This document shows, piece after piece, positions 46,467 to 56,137 of a stretch of 64,000 nucleotides of DNA. How positions within the stretch are numbered: position 1 is the stretch's first letter; the number at the start of each line of letters is the position of its first letter. The notes under the pieces are model-generated. The model did no database searches, was not told the origin of the DNA, and worked only from the letters and a program-made list of their open reading frames with translations. The position numbers were made by a program, and so were the translations under genes. Origin of the DNA: Planococcus sp. CPCC 101016 (GTDB lineage Bacteria; Bacillota; Bacilli; Bacillales_A; Planococcaceae); NCBI RefSeq assembly GCF_007859295.1, contig NZ_VOHB01000002.1:1489624-1553623 (forward strand). The letters run 5' to 3'.

Positions 46467-48800
46467 TTAGTGTTTCTCGTCGTATTCCAATGCTCTGTCC
46501 ATAAAGACAGCGAATTCTGCTCTTGTTACATCCGCTGTTGGATTGAATTTTCCATCAGGGGAACCGACTGTGATTCCAGCGGCATAGAGCGCGTCGATAA
46601 ATGGATCAGACCATCCGTTTTTGTCGACGTCCGGGAATTTGTGAGAACCATCCGCTTTAATTTCAAATGCTGTCACCAAAACCTTTGCCATTTCTTGGCG
46701 AGTCAGCTTGCTTTTCGGATTAAATAGATTGTTGTAGCCTTCGAAAATTCCAGCACGTTGAGTTGCAGTAATTTGGTCGAAATACACATGCGATTTGGGA
46801 ACATCGATGAAAGCTTTAAACGGCAATTTGTTCTCTAATGTTAGGGCACGGTCGAACATAAGAGCAACGTGCATACGCTGAATCCCATCTCTCCACTTGA
46901 AGGTGCCGTCTGAATGCCCTTCGATCACGCCTTTCGCTGCCATCCGCTCAATTGCATCGTAAGCCCAATCTGGCTTTTCAGGTGTCACATCTGGGAACGT
47001 TGGAGTGCTTGGAACTGGATCAGGGTCCGGAGTTGGTTCCGGTTCTGTTGATCCTGTCGTAAATTGATAAATTGGCGACTTGTCGCTTTCACCGGCACTA
47101 TTCGTCATGTTCATGTACCAGTGATATGTGGTGTTTTTGCTAAGGCCTTTCCATACGGCAGAAGCGGTCTCGCCGGATTTCAAATCTTTATCTTGACCTA
47201 TCAATTGATTGGTATAGACATTCACTGCCATGTAATCTGTTTCGATTTGTCTTGGATTTTCTTTAGCTTTTACATCGGCTAAATCGAAGTTTGCTGTGAA
47301 GCTTTCTTTTGCTTGCTCGAATTGATCAAAATCATAATCGTTAAGATAAGGGGAGTAAGACACAAAATCCAATGTTTCGTCAGTTGGATCGAATGTCAGC
47401 ATCTTCAGATACCCTTGTCCGCGGTCAGGAGCGGTATTTCCCTGATGATTTGCCAAAACTTCCAATACTTCGCGATCTGAGCCGTCTTCATTTTTTATTT
47501 GTTTCACTCGATAGTTTGCACCATGATGGTGTCCACTGAGTACCATCTTGACGTTTTCATTTGGATTGACAATTTCTCTGCTTACAACTCGAGCCTCATC
47601 AGTCACGTATTGAGCCAGCGAGTTGATGTTTTCATGCATGCCGACAATAGCGTTGCGGTTCGAATGCTCTTTCAGAACTTTATTTGCCCAAGCGACAGTT
47701 TCGGCTGATCCGTCTCTGCCAAAACCAAGGTAAAGGAAAATGAAGTCATGATCACCGAATGAGAACAAGTCATAGTGGTTTTGGTTCTCATCATTCATCG
47801 CTTCACCAAACCATGGCTTGTCTTTGAAACGATCGATTCCAGCATATCTAGCGAAAATTGTGTAATCATAGGTCTTGTTAAGCTTATCAATGACGACATC
47901 ATGGTTTCCTGCCAGTACACCATATGGGATATTGGCTTCGTCCAGTCGATTCATGTTTTCATCGGCAACTTTCCACTGAGCCTCATCAAGTACTTCGTTG
48001 ACTAGGTCGCCGGTATGCATGGCGTATTCGTAACTTCCTTTTTTATACTCTTCAATCATCCAATCAGTCATGGAAGTCCAGACTTCAGGGTAATCCTGTG
48101 CATAATATTGGGTATCGGTAAACCATACCATAGAAAAATCTTTGTCTTTAGAATCTGTAACCGTACCAGAATCGTGAACCATTGCCTGGACTTTGCCATC
48201 TTTGACGAATCTTTCAATTTCAATTTCGGCGGATAGGACAATCTTATCGTTATTCGCATTTCCCTGAGTTTGGCTTAAAGCTACCCAGTTTCCAGCTTTA
48301 TAATCCCAAGCAGATAAGTTTGCTAAACCAGTCGATAGCGTTTTACCTTCCCAGTAGAGTTCAATCACATTGCCTGCAGCCAAATCCTTCGATACATCAA
48401 CTACGAAGCGCTGGGAAGGAAAGCCGTTGCTGCTTTTAGTCACGGCTGTCTTGCCATCGTTAGCGGCCATAGCATCCATCTGCTCTTTTGTTAGAGGTGC
48501 AGCGTTTGTTTGGATCGGGACAGAGATTGGATTATCAGCCGAGTCATTTACAAAACCGGATATGCTGTTGCTGCCAGCAAAATCGTATGTAAATCCTTTT
48601 TTGAAATCAACCGTTTTAATGTCTGCTCCTGTCGAATCTTTAACTAGAGCCTCCAGCGTAGGGGTTAAACTGACATTTGTCGCATAGTCTGCCGGTTTAA
48701 CGTTTGTAGGTTCCTCGAGGCTGCTTGCCGCCATTGGAGTCAAAGCACCTGTTAATACTAAAGCTACAGCGGCGGTAGTGGTGAAAATTTTCTTTATCAT
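46467..48800 (-). CDS. Secreted, S-layer-anchored metallophosphoesterase
   Basis: 777 residues. Signal peptide (~1-25, AAVALVLTGALTPMAASS), a beta-rich domain (~30-205), and a calcineurin-like phosphoesterase with MVWFTDTQYY, MHTGDLVNE, VLAGNHDV and VLSGHHHG supplying the dimetal ligands. A fibronectin-III-like piece (WKGLSKNTTYHWYMNMT) and a PEPTPDPDPVP linker lead to three C-terminal SLH repeats (FPDVTPEKPDWAYDAIERMA; FIDVPKSHVYF; FPDVDKNGWSD). So it should be bound to the cell-wall polymer outside the cell, hydrolysing phosphate esters. In the first SLH repeat the TRAE-type motif is degenerate (QRMH). Confidence 0.92.
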   Translation of the reverse strand: MIKKIFTTTAAVALVLTGALTPMAASSLEEPTNVKPADYATNVSLTPTLEALVKDSTGADIKTVDFKKGFTYDFAGSNSISGFVNDSADNPISVPIQTNAAPLTKEQMDAMAANDGKTAVTKSSNGFPSQRFVVDVSKDLAAGNVIELYWEGKTLSTGLANLSAWDYKAGNWVALSQTQGNANNDKIVLSAEIEIERFVKDGKVQAMVHDSGTVTDSKDKDFSMVWFTDTQYYAQDYPEVWTSMTDWMIEEYKKGSYEYAMHTGDLVNEVLDEAQWKVADENMNRLDEANIPYGVLAGNHDVVIDKLNKTYDYTIFARYAGIDRFKDKPWFGEAMNDENQNHYDLFSFGDHDFIFLYLGFGRDGSAETVAWANKVLKEHSNRNAIVGMHENINSLAQYVTDEARVVSREIVNPNENVKMVLSGHHHGANYRVKQIKNEDGSDREVLEVLANHQGNTAPDRGQGYLKMLTFDPTDETLDFVSYSPYLNDYDFDQFEQAKESFTANFDLADVKAKENPRQIETDYMAVNVYTNQLIGQDKDLKSGETASAVWKGLSKNTTYHWYMNMTNSAGESDKSPIYQFTTGSTEPEPTPDPDPVPSTPTFPDVTPEKPDWAYDAIERMAAKGVIEGHSDGTFKWRDGIQRMHVALMFDRALTLENKLPFKAFIDVPKSHVYFDQITATQRAGIFEGYNNLFNPKSKLTRQEMAKVLVTAFEIKADGSHKFPDVDKNGWSDPFIDALYAAGITVGSPDGKFNPTADVTRAEFAVFMDRALEYDEKH

Positions 48801-49087
48801 CTTTTGTCCTCCTTTGGTGGGCCTTACTTGTCATTTATGAAAACTCCCAAGTTCCCTTGAGAAATAAGCATAATAGACTAGTGGCGTAGGTAATAATATT
48901 CTTTATAAACATTATTGTTGAACCTATTTATTCATAATACCAAAAAAAAAATAAAAAACAACTTAATTTTCCATATTTTTAGAATATTTAATAATCATTT
49001 GTGTGTCATTTAGCTTATAGCCTTTAGACACACGCTTTGTAAACCGAAAGCCACAAAAAAAATTTGAGAAATATAAAAGCAGAGGTT
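48801..49087. other. Divergent intergenic region between phosphoesterase and oxidoreductase genes
   Basis: On the minus strand an extended -10 TGGTATTAT (48942-48934) with a weak TTGTTT -35 probably drives the phosphoesterase gene, leaving a leader of about 130 nt. That leader contains a small hairpin CTCAAG-GGAA-CTTG(G)GAG (48860-48843) with a GNRA-type loop. The remainder is AT-rich, with a long A-run at 48941-48957. No gene is visible. Confidence 0.45.
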
Positions 49088-49130
49088 TTGAATCAGAACA
49101 GATAGACGGTTACAATGAGTACTGATTCAA
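49088..49130 (+). promoter_or_regulatory. Oxidoreductase promoter flanked by 9-bp inverted repeat
   Basis: TTGAAT (49088-49093), N17, TACAAT (49111-49116). A perfect inverted repeat TTGAATCAG (49088-49096) / CTGATTCAA (49122-49130) brackets the promoter, covering the -35 and lying just beyond the -10, as expected for a repressor operator. No regulator gene is adjacent. Confidence 0.6.
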
Positions 49131-49168
49131 TTTCTATTTATTAATTTCTAGAAATGAGGCGATTAGAT

Positions 49169-50212
49169 TTGAGCCAGGAGAAAATGACAGCATTAGGATT
49201 CTATAAACCAGGTTCGAAAACAGCAGCACCAAATTTCGAGGCTGTTGAAATTGATAGACCAAAAGCGACGGGGAGAAATCTCCTGATTGAAGTGCGTGCC
49301 ATCTCGGTCAATCCGACAGATTTACGGACCCGGGATGCTAAATCTCAAGATGATCCATCCTTAACCATTGTTGGCCGTGATGCTTCTGGGGTCGTATTAG
49401 AAGTGGGTGAAGACTGCAGTTTATTCAAGGTAGGCGATGAAGTTTTTTATGCAGGAACGAGCAATATTCCAGGCAGTTTAAGTGAAGTTCAGTTGGTTGA
49501 TGAACGGATTGTTGGGAAAAAGCCAAAAAGAATCGGTTTTTCTGAAGCTGCCGCATTGCCTTTAACAAGTCTTACAGCTTCTGAAGCGCTTTTTGACCGG
49601 CTTGGGGTATCAAGAGAAGCAGCTGACAATAAAGAAAAGGTGATCCTGATCGTCGGAGCAGCCGGAGGCGTAGGATCAATTGCAACACAAATTGCTAAAC
49701 TGGCAGGACTTACGGTTGTTGGGACGGCATCCCGCAAAGAATCCAGAGAGTGGGCACTGGATCATGGAGCAGATCATGTTATCAATCATCATGAAGCATT
49801 TGAACCGCAATTAGCTGAATTGGGGATTCGAGGAATGCATTATATTTTTTGTTTAACAAATGTGGATGATCATATGGAGAGCATGGCGACAAATATCCTG
49901 CCACAAGGTAAAATCTGCTCGATCTTGCCAGCGCAAAAACCGCTGCATCCTCAACTTTTTTTGAAATCTGTCACTTTTGTTTACGAACTGATGTACACAC
50001 GTTCTGTGTTTCAGACAGAAGATATGGCTTCTCAGCATCTTATTTTGATGCAACTGGCTAATTGGGTGGATAGTGGGAAGATTCGTTCGACCATGACGAA
50101 AAAATTGTCCCCTCTAAGCCCGTTAACATTAACAGAGGCTTACGAAAATTTACTGACAGGGAAGACTATTGGTAAGATTGTGGTTGAAGGCCCGATAAAA
50201 AATAAAAATTGA
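49169..50212 (+). CDS. Zinc-type alcohol dehydrogenase-like / quinone oxidoreductase
   Basis: About 347 residues of the MDR superfamily. GroES-like N-terminal domain (VNPTDLRTRDAK, GRDASGVVLEVG) and NAD(P)-binding IVGAAGGVGSIATQIAKLAG at ~165-185. The Cys/His catalytic-zinc ligands of classical alcohol dehydrogenases are not seen, so it is a zinc-independent quinone-oxidoreductase type (YogA/YfmJ-like). TTG 49169 after GAGG is my choice; ATG 49154 and ATG 49184 are possible. Monocistronic. Confidence 0.82.
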   Translation: MSQEKMTALGFYKPGSKTAAPNFEAVEIDRPKATGRNLLIEVRAISVNPTDLRTRDAKSQDDPSLTIVGRDASGVVLEVGEDCSLFKVGDEVFYAGTSNIPGSLSEVQLVDERIVGKKPKRIGFSEAAALPLTSLTASEALFDRLGVSREAADNKEKVILIVGAAGGVGSIATQIAKLAGLTVVGTASRKESREWALDHGADHVINHHEAFEPQLAELGIRGMHYIFCLTNVDDHMESMATNILPQGKICSILPAQKPLHPQLFLKSVTFVYELMYTRSVFQTEDMASQHLILMQLANWVDSGKIRSTMTKKLSPLSPLTLTEAYENLLTGKTIGKIVVEGPIKNKN

Positions 50213-50253
50213 TTTTGTTTTATAGAATAGGTAAATGAATTGAGAAATGCATA

Positions 50254-50296
50254 AAAGGCAGGGGCTGCTCTTCTTCATGAGCCGTCCCTGCCTTTG
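50254..50296. terminator. Bidirectional terminator
   Basis: AAAGGCAGGG (50254-50263) / CCCTGCCTTT (50286-50295) with additional inner GCTC/GAGC pairing. Confidence 0.8.
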
Positions 50297-50331
50297 ATTT
50301 TAAAATTCTATTTTGGATCCAGTGAGAGACT

Positions 50332-51234
50332 TTACTCTCTGTGCTCCTGATAAATATCCTGGCGTGTAAGCGCTTTTGCCTCTTTGATTTGTTCGGAGGT
50401 AACTGGAGTTTCATATGCTTTAATAGTGGATTTGATTTGATCTGCCGAGCTGGCGCCTGCGACAACGGAGGCGATTGTATCGTGCTCCAGTACGTTTTGC
50501 AATGCTAAGGCGTGTAAGTTATCGTGAATTTCCAACAATTTCTCCAAGGTAACTTTCAAGTCAGCGGAACTATAGTTTAAGTAGCCATCCATTTTGTCTG
50601 CCCGTCGAAGTCCTTCGCCTGTCAATAAACCTTTTGCCAAGGTGCCTCGAGTGACCACCGACTTGCCGGCTTGGCCGATGACATCCAGCAGTTCTTCCGG
50701 ACGTCGGTCCAATAAACTATATTGCATCATGATGGAGGCAACATTACTTTTGTCCAAAAACCGGTTGATGACATTGGGGCGGATCGAAGAGATGCCATAG
50801 GCACGGATCAATCCTTCTTTTTTCAACTCTTCAAAAGCATCGATGGTTTCTTCGGTATCGTCAGAAATCATCCCTCCGTGCAGTTGGTACAAGTCGATGT
50901 AATCCGTTTGCAGCCGTTTTAAACTCGAATGAATTTGTTGTTTAATATATGCTTTTGTCGGATTCCATTTCACCTCATCGGTGTCAACATCCCATTGATT
51001 GCCTACTTTGGTAGCTAAAACAATGTCTTGGCGCCGGCGCTTTAATGCTTCTCCGACCACTTCTTCATTTCTGCCCTTATTATACAAATCCGCAGTATCG
51101 AAATAATTGATGCCCTGGGCAATTGCTTCTTCAACAATTAAGCTTGCTTCTGCTGCATCTGTCGGCAACGACATGCAGCCCAGACCGATTTCACTTACCT
51201 CAATTCCACTGTTGCCTAATAAACTTTTTTTCAT
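50332..51234 (-). CDS. yqkF: Aldo/keto reductase YqkF
   Basis: 300 residues, TIM-barrel NADPH oxidoreductase. YFDTADLYNKGRNEEVVGEA holds catalytic Asp and Tyr, LATKVGNQW the Lys, and QLHGGM the His of the AKR tetrad. YqkF is a promiscuous reductase in B. subtilis and sits there next to nudF, as here (divergent, 79 bp away). Ribosome site GGTGGAG. Confidence 0.88.
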   Translation of the reverse strand: MKKSLLGNSGIEVSEIGLGCMSLPTDAAEASLIVEEAIAQGINYFDTADLYNKGRNEEVVGEALKRRRQDIVLATKVGNQWDVDTDEVKWNPTKAYIKQQIHSSLKRLQTDYIDLYQLHGGMISDDTEETIDAFEELKKEGLIRAYGISSIRPNVINRFLDKSNVASIMMQYSLLDRRPEELLDVIGQAGKSVVTRGTLAKGLLTGEGLRRADKMDGYLNYSSADLKVTLEKLLEIHDNLHALALQNVLEHDTIASVVAGASSADQIKSTIKAYETPVTSEQIKEAKALTRQDIYQEHRE

Positions 51235-51313
51235 TTCTCCACCTCATTTAGTCTGTCGTATCTAATATGGTATACTTTTCCTCAGAGAAACCACAAATGA
51301 AAAGAGGATTCCA

Positions 51314-51865
51314 ATGAAAAAATTTGAAGAAAAGACCATTCATTCCAATCGACTATATGAGGGGAAGATTATCAACTTGAAAGTTGATGATGTGTCACTT
51401 CCTAATGGACACACATCGAAACGGGAACTGATTGAACATCCAGGAGCCGTTGCCATCATCGCCATTACACCGGAAAATAAAATTATTATGGTCGAACAAT
51501 ACCGGAAAGCATTAGAGCGGTCTCTCGTAGAAATTCCTGCCGGGAAGTTAGAGCCGGGGGAAGCTCCTGAATATACCGCGATGCGTGAGTTGGAAGAAGA
51601 AACAGGGTATACAGCGGAGAAGCTGGTAAAAATACAAACTTTCGCCACTTCGCCTGGATTTGCAGATGAAGTCGTGCATTTGTTTGCGGCTGAAGGGTTG
51701 AGCAAAGCGACAAATGGTGCTGTCCTGGACGACGATGAATTTGTAGAATTGATGGAAGTGTCGATCGAGGAAGCGGAACAAATGGTCACAGATGAAAGAA
51801 TCTATGACGCAAAAACTGCATTTGCTGTTTTGTGGGCAAAGCAGCGCATGTCAATTGAGAATTGA
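51314..51865 (+). CDS. nudF: ADP-ribose pyrophosphatase (Nudix)
   Basis: 183 residues. Nudix box GKLEPGEAPEYTAMRELEEE followed by TGYT matches Gx5Ex7REUxEExGU. Preceding VEQYRKALERSLVEIPAG is typical of ADP-ribose hydrolases (YqkG/NudF). Upstream of fur as in B. subtilis, but without spoIIM between them. Ribosome site AGAGGA. Confidence 0.93.
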   Translation: MKKFEEKTIHSNRLYEGKIINLKVDDVSLPNGHTSKRELIEHPGAVAIIAITPENKIIMVEQYRKALERSLVEIPAGKLEPGEAPEYTAMRELEEETGYTAEKLVKIQTFATSPGFADEVVHLFAAEGLSKATNGAVLDDDEFVELMEVSIEEAEQMVTDERIYDAKTAFAVLWAKQRMSIEN

Positions 51866-51913
51866 AACTGTTATCACTTTGTAACGATTCTAATTAAAGA
51901 ACAGAGAGTATTG

Positions 51914-51943
51914 TTGTAATTGAGAACTCCCTTTTGATATAAT
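51914..51943 (+). promoter_or_regulatory. fur promoter
   Basis: TTGTAA (51914-51919), N18, TATAAT (51938-51943) with an extended TG-A. Confidence 0.7.
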
Positions 51944-51969
51944 AAAGGCAGTTTGAGGGAGGGCGTCGC

Positions 51970-52431
51970 ATGGAAACCAGAATTGATCGGATTAAAAAGC
52001 AATTACACGCTGCGAGTTACAAATTGACGCCACAGCGTGAAGCGACAGTTCGAGTTTTGTTAGACCATGAAGAAGACCATTTAAGTGCAGAAGACGTCTA
52101 TCTTTTAGTGAAAGACATCGCACCGGAAATCGGATTGGCTACTGTATACCGGACATTAGAACTTTTAACAGAATTGAAAATTGTCGACAAAATAAATTTT
52201 GGTGATGGCGTGTCGCGTTACGATTTGCGTCAAGAAGGCGCAGCACATTTTCACCATCACCTAGTCTGCCTTGAATGTGGAGCTGTGGATGAAATACAGG
52301 AAGACCTATTGGAAGATGTGGAGAATATAGTTGAGAAACGTTGGAATTTCCAAATTAAAGACCACCGTCTTACTTTCCATGGCATCTGCTGGCGCTGCAA
52401 TGACAGCAGCTCCCAAAACCCATCAGAATAA
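51970..52431 (+). CDS. fur: Ferric uptake regulator Fur
   Basis: 153 residues. Winged helix (LTPQREATVRVLL), then the metal-binding segment with HFHHHLVCLECGAVDEI and a C-terminal CWRC, giving the structural zinc CxxC pairs and the Fe-sensing His cluster. It represses iron-uptake genes. Assigned as Fur rather than PerR or Zur by synteny (nudF-fur-xerD) and similarity; sequence alone leaves some doubt. Ribosome site GAGGGAGG. Confidence 0.9.
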   Translation: METRIDRIKKQLHAASYKLTPQREATVRVLLDHEEDHLSAEDVYLLVKDIAPEIGLATVYRTLELLTELKIVDKINFGDGVSRYDLRQEGAAHFHHHLVCLECGAVDEIQEDLLEDVENIVEKRWNFQIKDHRLTFHGICWRCNDSSSQNPSE

Positions 52432-52439
52432 CTGATGCC

Positions 52440-52473
52440 AAAAGGACGGCCCATAACTGGCCGTCCTTTTTTA
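52440..52473 (+). terminator. fur terminator
   Basis: Perfect 12-bp stem AAAAGGACGGCC (52440-52451) / GGCCGTCCTTTT (52459-52470) and T-run. Confidence 0.92.
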
Positions 52474-52530
52474 ATGGAAAAATGGAAGTGCTATCAGGAT
52501 ATTGACCATTCACAAAAAGGAGGTAGACGC

Positions 52531-53433
52531 ATGAATTTCGGCAAAGATGCACTCGACGATTACATCCATTTTCTGCGTGTCGAAAGACAGCTGGCGGACA
52601 ATACGTTATCGTCATATGAACGGGATCTGAAAGCCTATCTGCAATATCTAAAAAAAGTGGAACAGCTGGAATCTCTAAGTAAAGTCGAACGTGTACATAT
52701 ATTGAATCATTTGCGCCATTTGAAAGAAACGACAAAAACATCACGAACGGTAGCACGGCATATTTCGTCAATCCGTTCTTTCCACCAATTCCTGATTCGC
52801 GAAAGAATAGTCGAAACCGATCCTACTGTTCATCTGGAAATGCCCCAAATGGACAAAAAGCTACCGAATATCCTGTCGATTGAAGAAGTGGATGCTTTAA
52901 TACAAGCACCCGCCACCAATAAAGCAAACGGCTTGCGAGATCAGGCCATGCTTGAATTACTGTATGCCAGCGGAATGCGTGTCAGTGAGTGCATCAATCT
53001 GGATGTGGCAGATGTCCATTTGACGATGGGTTTTGTACGCTGCACCGGAAAAGGTGGAAAAGAGCGGATTATTCCTTTAGGAAAATCAGCATTGAAATCT
53101 TGCCAAATTTATTTGGAACGAGCACGGATTGATTTGTTGAAGAGTGGTGAGAAAACGGATGCCATGTTCATCAATCAGCGCGGTAAAAGGCTTACACGCC
53201 AAGGCTTCTGGAAATTGCTCAAGCAACACGCGCAAAAAGCTGGAATTCAGAAAGAGTTGACACCGCACACGCTGCGCCATTCTTTTGCTACGCATTTGCT
53301 TGAAAACGGGGCAGATATCCGTGCAGTGCAAGAAATGTTGGGCCATGCGGACATTTCTACAACTCAAATTTATACACATGTCAGCAAAACACGTTTAAAA
53401 GATGTTTATTCACAATTTCATCCACGCGCTTAA
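52531..53433 (+). CDS. xerD: Site-specific tyrosine recombinase XerD
   Basis: 300 residues. SAM-like N-terminal domain, then a catalytic domain with Arg in SGMRVSE, Lys in GKGGKERIIP, HTLRH, LGHADIST and the nucleophile Tyr in TQIYTHV. Resolves chromosome dimers at dif with XerC and FtsK. ATG 52531 follows AAAGGAGG; the upstream open frame crosses the fur terminator. Ahead of drm/deoB exactly as ripX in B. subtilis, so housekeeping rather than an integrase. Confidence 0.95.
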   Translation: MNFGKDALDDYIHFLRVERQLADNTLSSYERDLKAYLQYLKKVEQLESLSKVERVHILNHLRHLKETTKTSRTVARHISSIRSFHQFLIRERIVETDPTVHLEMPQMDKKLPNILSIEEVDALIQAPATNKANGLRDQAMLELLYASGMRVSECINLDVADVHLTMGFVRCTGKGGKERIIPLGKSALKSCQIYLERARIDLLKSGEKTDAMFINQRGKRLTRQGFWKLLKQHAQKAGIQKELTPHTLRHSFATHLLENGADIRAVQEMLGHADISTTQIYTHVSKTRLKDVYSQFHPRA

Positions 53434-53501
53434 AAGAGGTCTGACTTCCGACAAGGGGAAGCAATGTGGTAAAATGAAAACGAAAATAAGGAGGAAGACT
53501 T

Positions 53502-54689
53502 ATGACAATCAAACCATTCAAACGCGTTCATTTAGTAGTATTGGATTCAGTTGGCATCGGCGAAGCGCCGGACGCTGAAGCCTTTGGAGATACAGGTTCA
53601 GATACACTTGGCCATATTGCAGAAGCTGTAGGCGGACTCAATATGCCGAACATGGAAAAATTAGGCCTTGCCAACATCGTTCCTGTGAAAGGGCTTGCAG
53701 CTGAAGAAGTGCCAGCAGCTTATTACGGAAAATTGCAGGAAGCTTCAGTCGGAAAAGACACCATGACAGGCCATTGGGAAATCATGGGCTTGAATATCGA
53801 CACGCCTTTCAAAGTCTATCCGGAAGGTTTCCCTGAAGAGTTGATCAAGCAACTGGAAGAAAAGACTGGCCGCAAGGTTTTGGGAAATAAACCCGCAAGC
53901 GGTACTGAAATTTTGGATGAACTTGGCCAGCAGCATATGGAGACGGGAGCAATTATTGTTTACACATCTGCTGATCCGGTTCTGCAGATTGCTGCACACG
54001 AAGAAATCGTTCCGTTGGAAGAGCTTTACCGTATTTGTGAAATTGCCCGCGAATTAACATTGGAGCCGGAATACCTGGTTGGCCGCGTCATAGCGCGTCC
54101 TTTCCTGGGACAGCCCGGAGCCTTCAAGCGGACATCGAACCGCCATGACTATGCCTTGGCGCCATTTGAACGGACCGTCATGAACGAGTTGAAGGATGGC
54201 GGAAAAGACGTCATCGCCATCGGGAAGATTGATGATATTTACAATGGTGCAGGTGTCACAAAAGCTCTGCGCACAAAAGATAATATGGATGGCATGGATA
54301 AACTTGTTCAAGTTGTAGGAGAAGATTTTATTGGATTAAGCTTCCTGAACCTTGTGGACTTTGATGCACTTTATGGCCATCGCAGAGATCCGAAAGGTTA
54401 TGGGGACGCACTGGAGGCATTTGACCTTCGTTTGCCTGAAGTTTTGGAGAAGATGCAGCAAGACGATCTATTGATCATCACGGCCGACCATGGCAATGAT
54501 CCAACATTCCCAGGTACGGATCATACGCGTGAATATGTTCCACTTTTGGCTTACTCTCCACGCTTCGCGAAAGGCGATCAACTGGAAACTGGAAAGACCT
54601 TCTCGGATATCGGCGCTACGATTGCTGACAACTTTTCAGTAGCCTTACCTAAATTCGGCAAAAGCTTTTTGAACCGCTTAAACGGATGA
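53502..54689 (+). CDS. deoB: Phosphopentomutase
   Basis: 395 residues of the alkaline phosphatase superfamily. N-terminal [22 protein letters not shown] (catalytic Thr) and C-terminal [20 protein letters not shown] supply the dimanganese ligands. It interconverts ribose/deoxyribose 1- and 5-phosphates, receiving products of the next gene (pdp). Called drm in B. subtilis. Ribosome site AAGGAGGA. An extended -10 TGGTAAAAT lies about 30 bp upstream. Confidence 0.96.
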   Translation: MTIKPFKRVHLVVLDSVGIGEAPDAEAFGDTGSDTLGHIAEAVGGLNMPNMEKLGLANIVPVKGLAAEEVPAAYYGKLQEASVGKDTMTGHWEIMGLNIDTPFKVYPEGFPEELIKQLEEKTGRKVLGNKPASGTEILDELGQQHMETGAIIVYTSADPVLQIAAHEEIVPLEELYRICEIARELTLEPEYLVGRVIARPFLGQPGAFKRTSNRHDYALAPFERTVMNELKDGGKDVIAIGKIDDIYNGAGVTKALRTKDNMDGMDKLVQVVGEDFIGLSFLNLVDFDALYGHRRDPKGYGDALEAFDLRLPEVLEKMQQDDLLIITADHGNDPTFPGTDHTREYVPLLAYSPRFAKGDQLETGKTFSDIGATIADNFSVALPKFGKSFLNRLNG

Positions 54690-54763
54690 TTGCAACTGGT
54701 TGTATAACGATGTAATAAGAAGTTAACTTGATCTAAAATTAAACTAAGAAGGCGGTAGTGTTC

Positions 54764-56068
54764 ATGAGAATGGTAGATTTGATTGAAAAGAAAAGAGACG
54801 GCAATGAGTTATCGACTGAAGAGATAAAGTTTATCATTACGGGCTATACAAATGGAGATATTGAAGATTACCAGATGAGCGCTTTCTTAATGGCTGTTTA
54901 TTTTCAAAATATGACTGAACGGGAACGTGCCGATTTAACATTGGCGATGGCTGAATCAGGCGACCAAATTGATCTTTCGGCAATCGAAGGCATAAAAGTC
55001 GATAAGCATTCTACAGGTGGTGTTGGCGACACGACTACCTTGGTTCTTGGTCCCTTAGTGGCTGCATGCGGCGTTCCGGTTGCAAAAATGAGCGGCCGTG
55101 GACTTGGCCACACCGGAGGAACCATCGATAAACTGGAAGCGATCGAAGGGTTTCATATTGAACTTTCAACGGAGGATTTCATCAAGCAGGTGAATGACCA
55201 TAAATTAGCTGTTGTCGGCCAAAGCGGCAATTTAACGCCTGCAGACAAAAAATTGTATGCATTGCGTGATGTGACGGGTACTGTCAATAGCATTCCCTTG
55301 ATTGCCAGCTCCATCATGAGCAAAAAAATCGCAGCTGGAGCCGATGCCATCGTTCTGGATGTGAAAATTGGTGAAGGTGCATTTATGAAGACTCCGGAAG
55401 ATGCCAAGGAATTGGCGCACGCTATGGTGGGCATTGGCAATGCCACTGGCCGAAAAACGATGGCCATCATTTCCGATATGAGCCAGCCTTTAGGCTTCGC
55501 CATCGGCAATGCGTTGGAAGTCAAAGAAGCGATAGAAACGCTTCAAGGCAAAGGGCCAGAAGATTTGACGGAATTGTGTATGGTACTCGGCAGCCAAATG
55601 GTCGTCGTTGGCGGAAAGGCGGAAACGCTCGAAGAAGCACGCGGTATGCTTGAAGAAGTAATCGCAAATGGACAGGCTTTGGAAATCTTCAAGCAATTTA
55701 TTGAAGATCAAGGCGGCAATCCGGCGGTGGTGGATGATGTCACATTATTGCCACAAGCTAAATTCGTTACAGAAGTTCCTTCTAAAGAAGAAGGCTATAT
55801 TTCATTCATGGAAGCAGATGAAATTGGAACTGCAGCCATGGTGCTGGGTGCAGGCAGAGCAACGAAAGATTCAGAAATTGATTTAGCGGTTGGCATTGTG
55901 CTTCACAAAAAAGTCGGAGACTTCGTCAAAGCTGGCGAGTCGATCGCGACAATTTACTCAAATACAGAAGAACTCGCAGAATGTTCTAAAATGATATATA
56001 ATAGTATCGAATATACAAGTGAACCGGTTGAAAAAATCAAACTGATTTCAGCTTTGATAACCGATTGA
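54764..56068 (+). CDS. pdp: Pyrimidine-nucleoside phosphorylase
   Basis: 434 residues. The phosphorylase signature [18 protein letters not shown] (~84-101) and KHSTGGVGD (phosphate site) are intact; the C-terminal domain is the PYNP type. Cleaves uridine/thymidine to base plus pentose-1-phosphate, feeding DeoB. ATG 54764 ([10 protein letters not shown], as in B. subtilis Pdp) with AAGGCGG; GTG 54758 is too close. In B. subtilis pupG/punA occupies this slot after drm, so salvage gene content differs. Confidence 0.95.
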   Translation: MRMVDLIEKKRDGNELSTEEIKFIITGYTNGDIEDYQMSAFLMAVYFQNMTERERADLTLAMAESGDQIDLSAIEGIKVDKHSTGGVGDTTTLVLGPLVAACGVPVAKMSGRGLGHTGGTIDKLEAIEGFHIELSTEDFIKQVNDHKLAVVGQSGNLTPADKKLYALRDVTGTVNSIPLIASSIMSKKIAAGADAIVLDVKIGEGAFMKTPEDAKELAHAMVGIGNATGRKTMAIISDMSQPLGFAIGNALEVKEAIETLQGKGPEDLTELCMVLGSQMVVVGGKAETLEEARGMLEEVIANGQALEIFKQFIEDQGGNPAVVDDVTLLPQAKFVTEVPSKEEGYISFMEADEIGTAAMVLGAGRATKDSEIDLAVGIVLHKKVGDFVKAGESIATIYSNTEELAECSKMIYNSIEYTSEPVEKIKLISALITD

Positions 56069-56070
56069 CA

Positions 56071-56106
56071 AAAAATCTTGCTGGGTAGCTGCTCAGCAAG
56101 ATTTTT
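56071..56106 (+). terminator. pdp terminator
   Basis: AAAAATCTTGCTG / CAGCAAGATTTTT arms with T-run. Confidence 0.88.
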
Positions 56107-56137
56107 CACATACAGATATGATCAGGAGGGGCTTTTA

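Noticed and set aside
48801-49087. Cyclic-di-GMP or other riboswitch in the phosphoesterase leader
   Set aside because: Only one short bulged hairpin was found; no aptamer motif recognised.
52531-53433. Tyrosine recombinase as phage or integron integrase
   Set aside because: Synteny (fur-xerD-deoB) and size identify housekeeping XerD.
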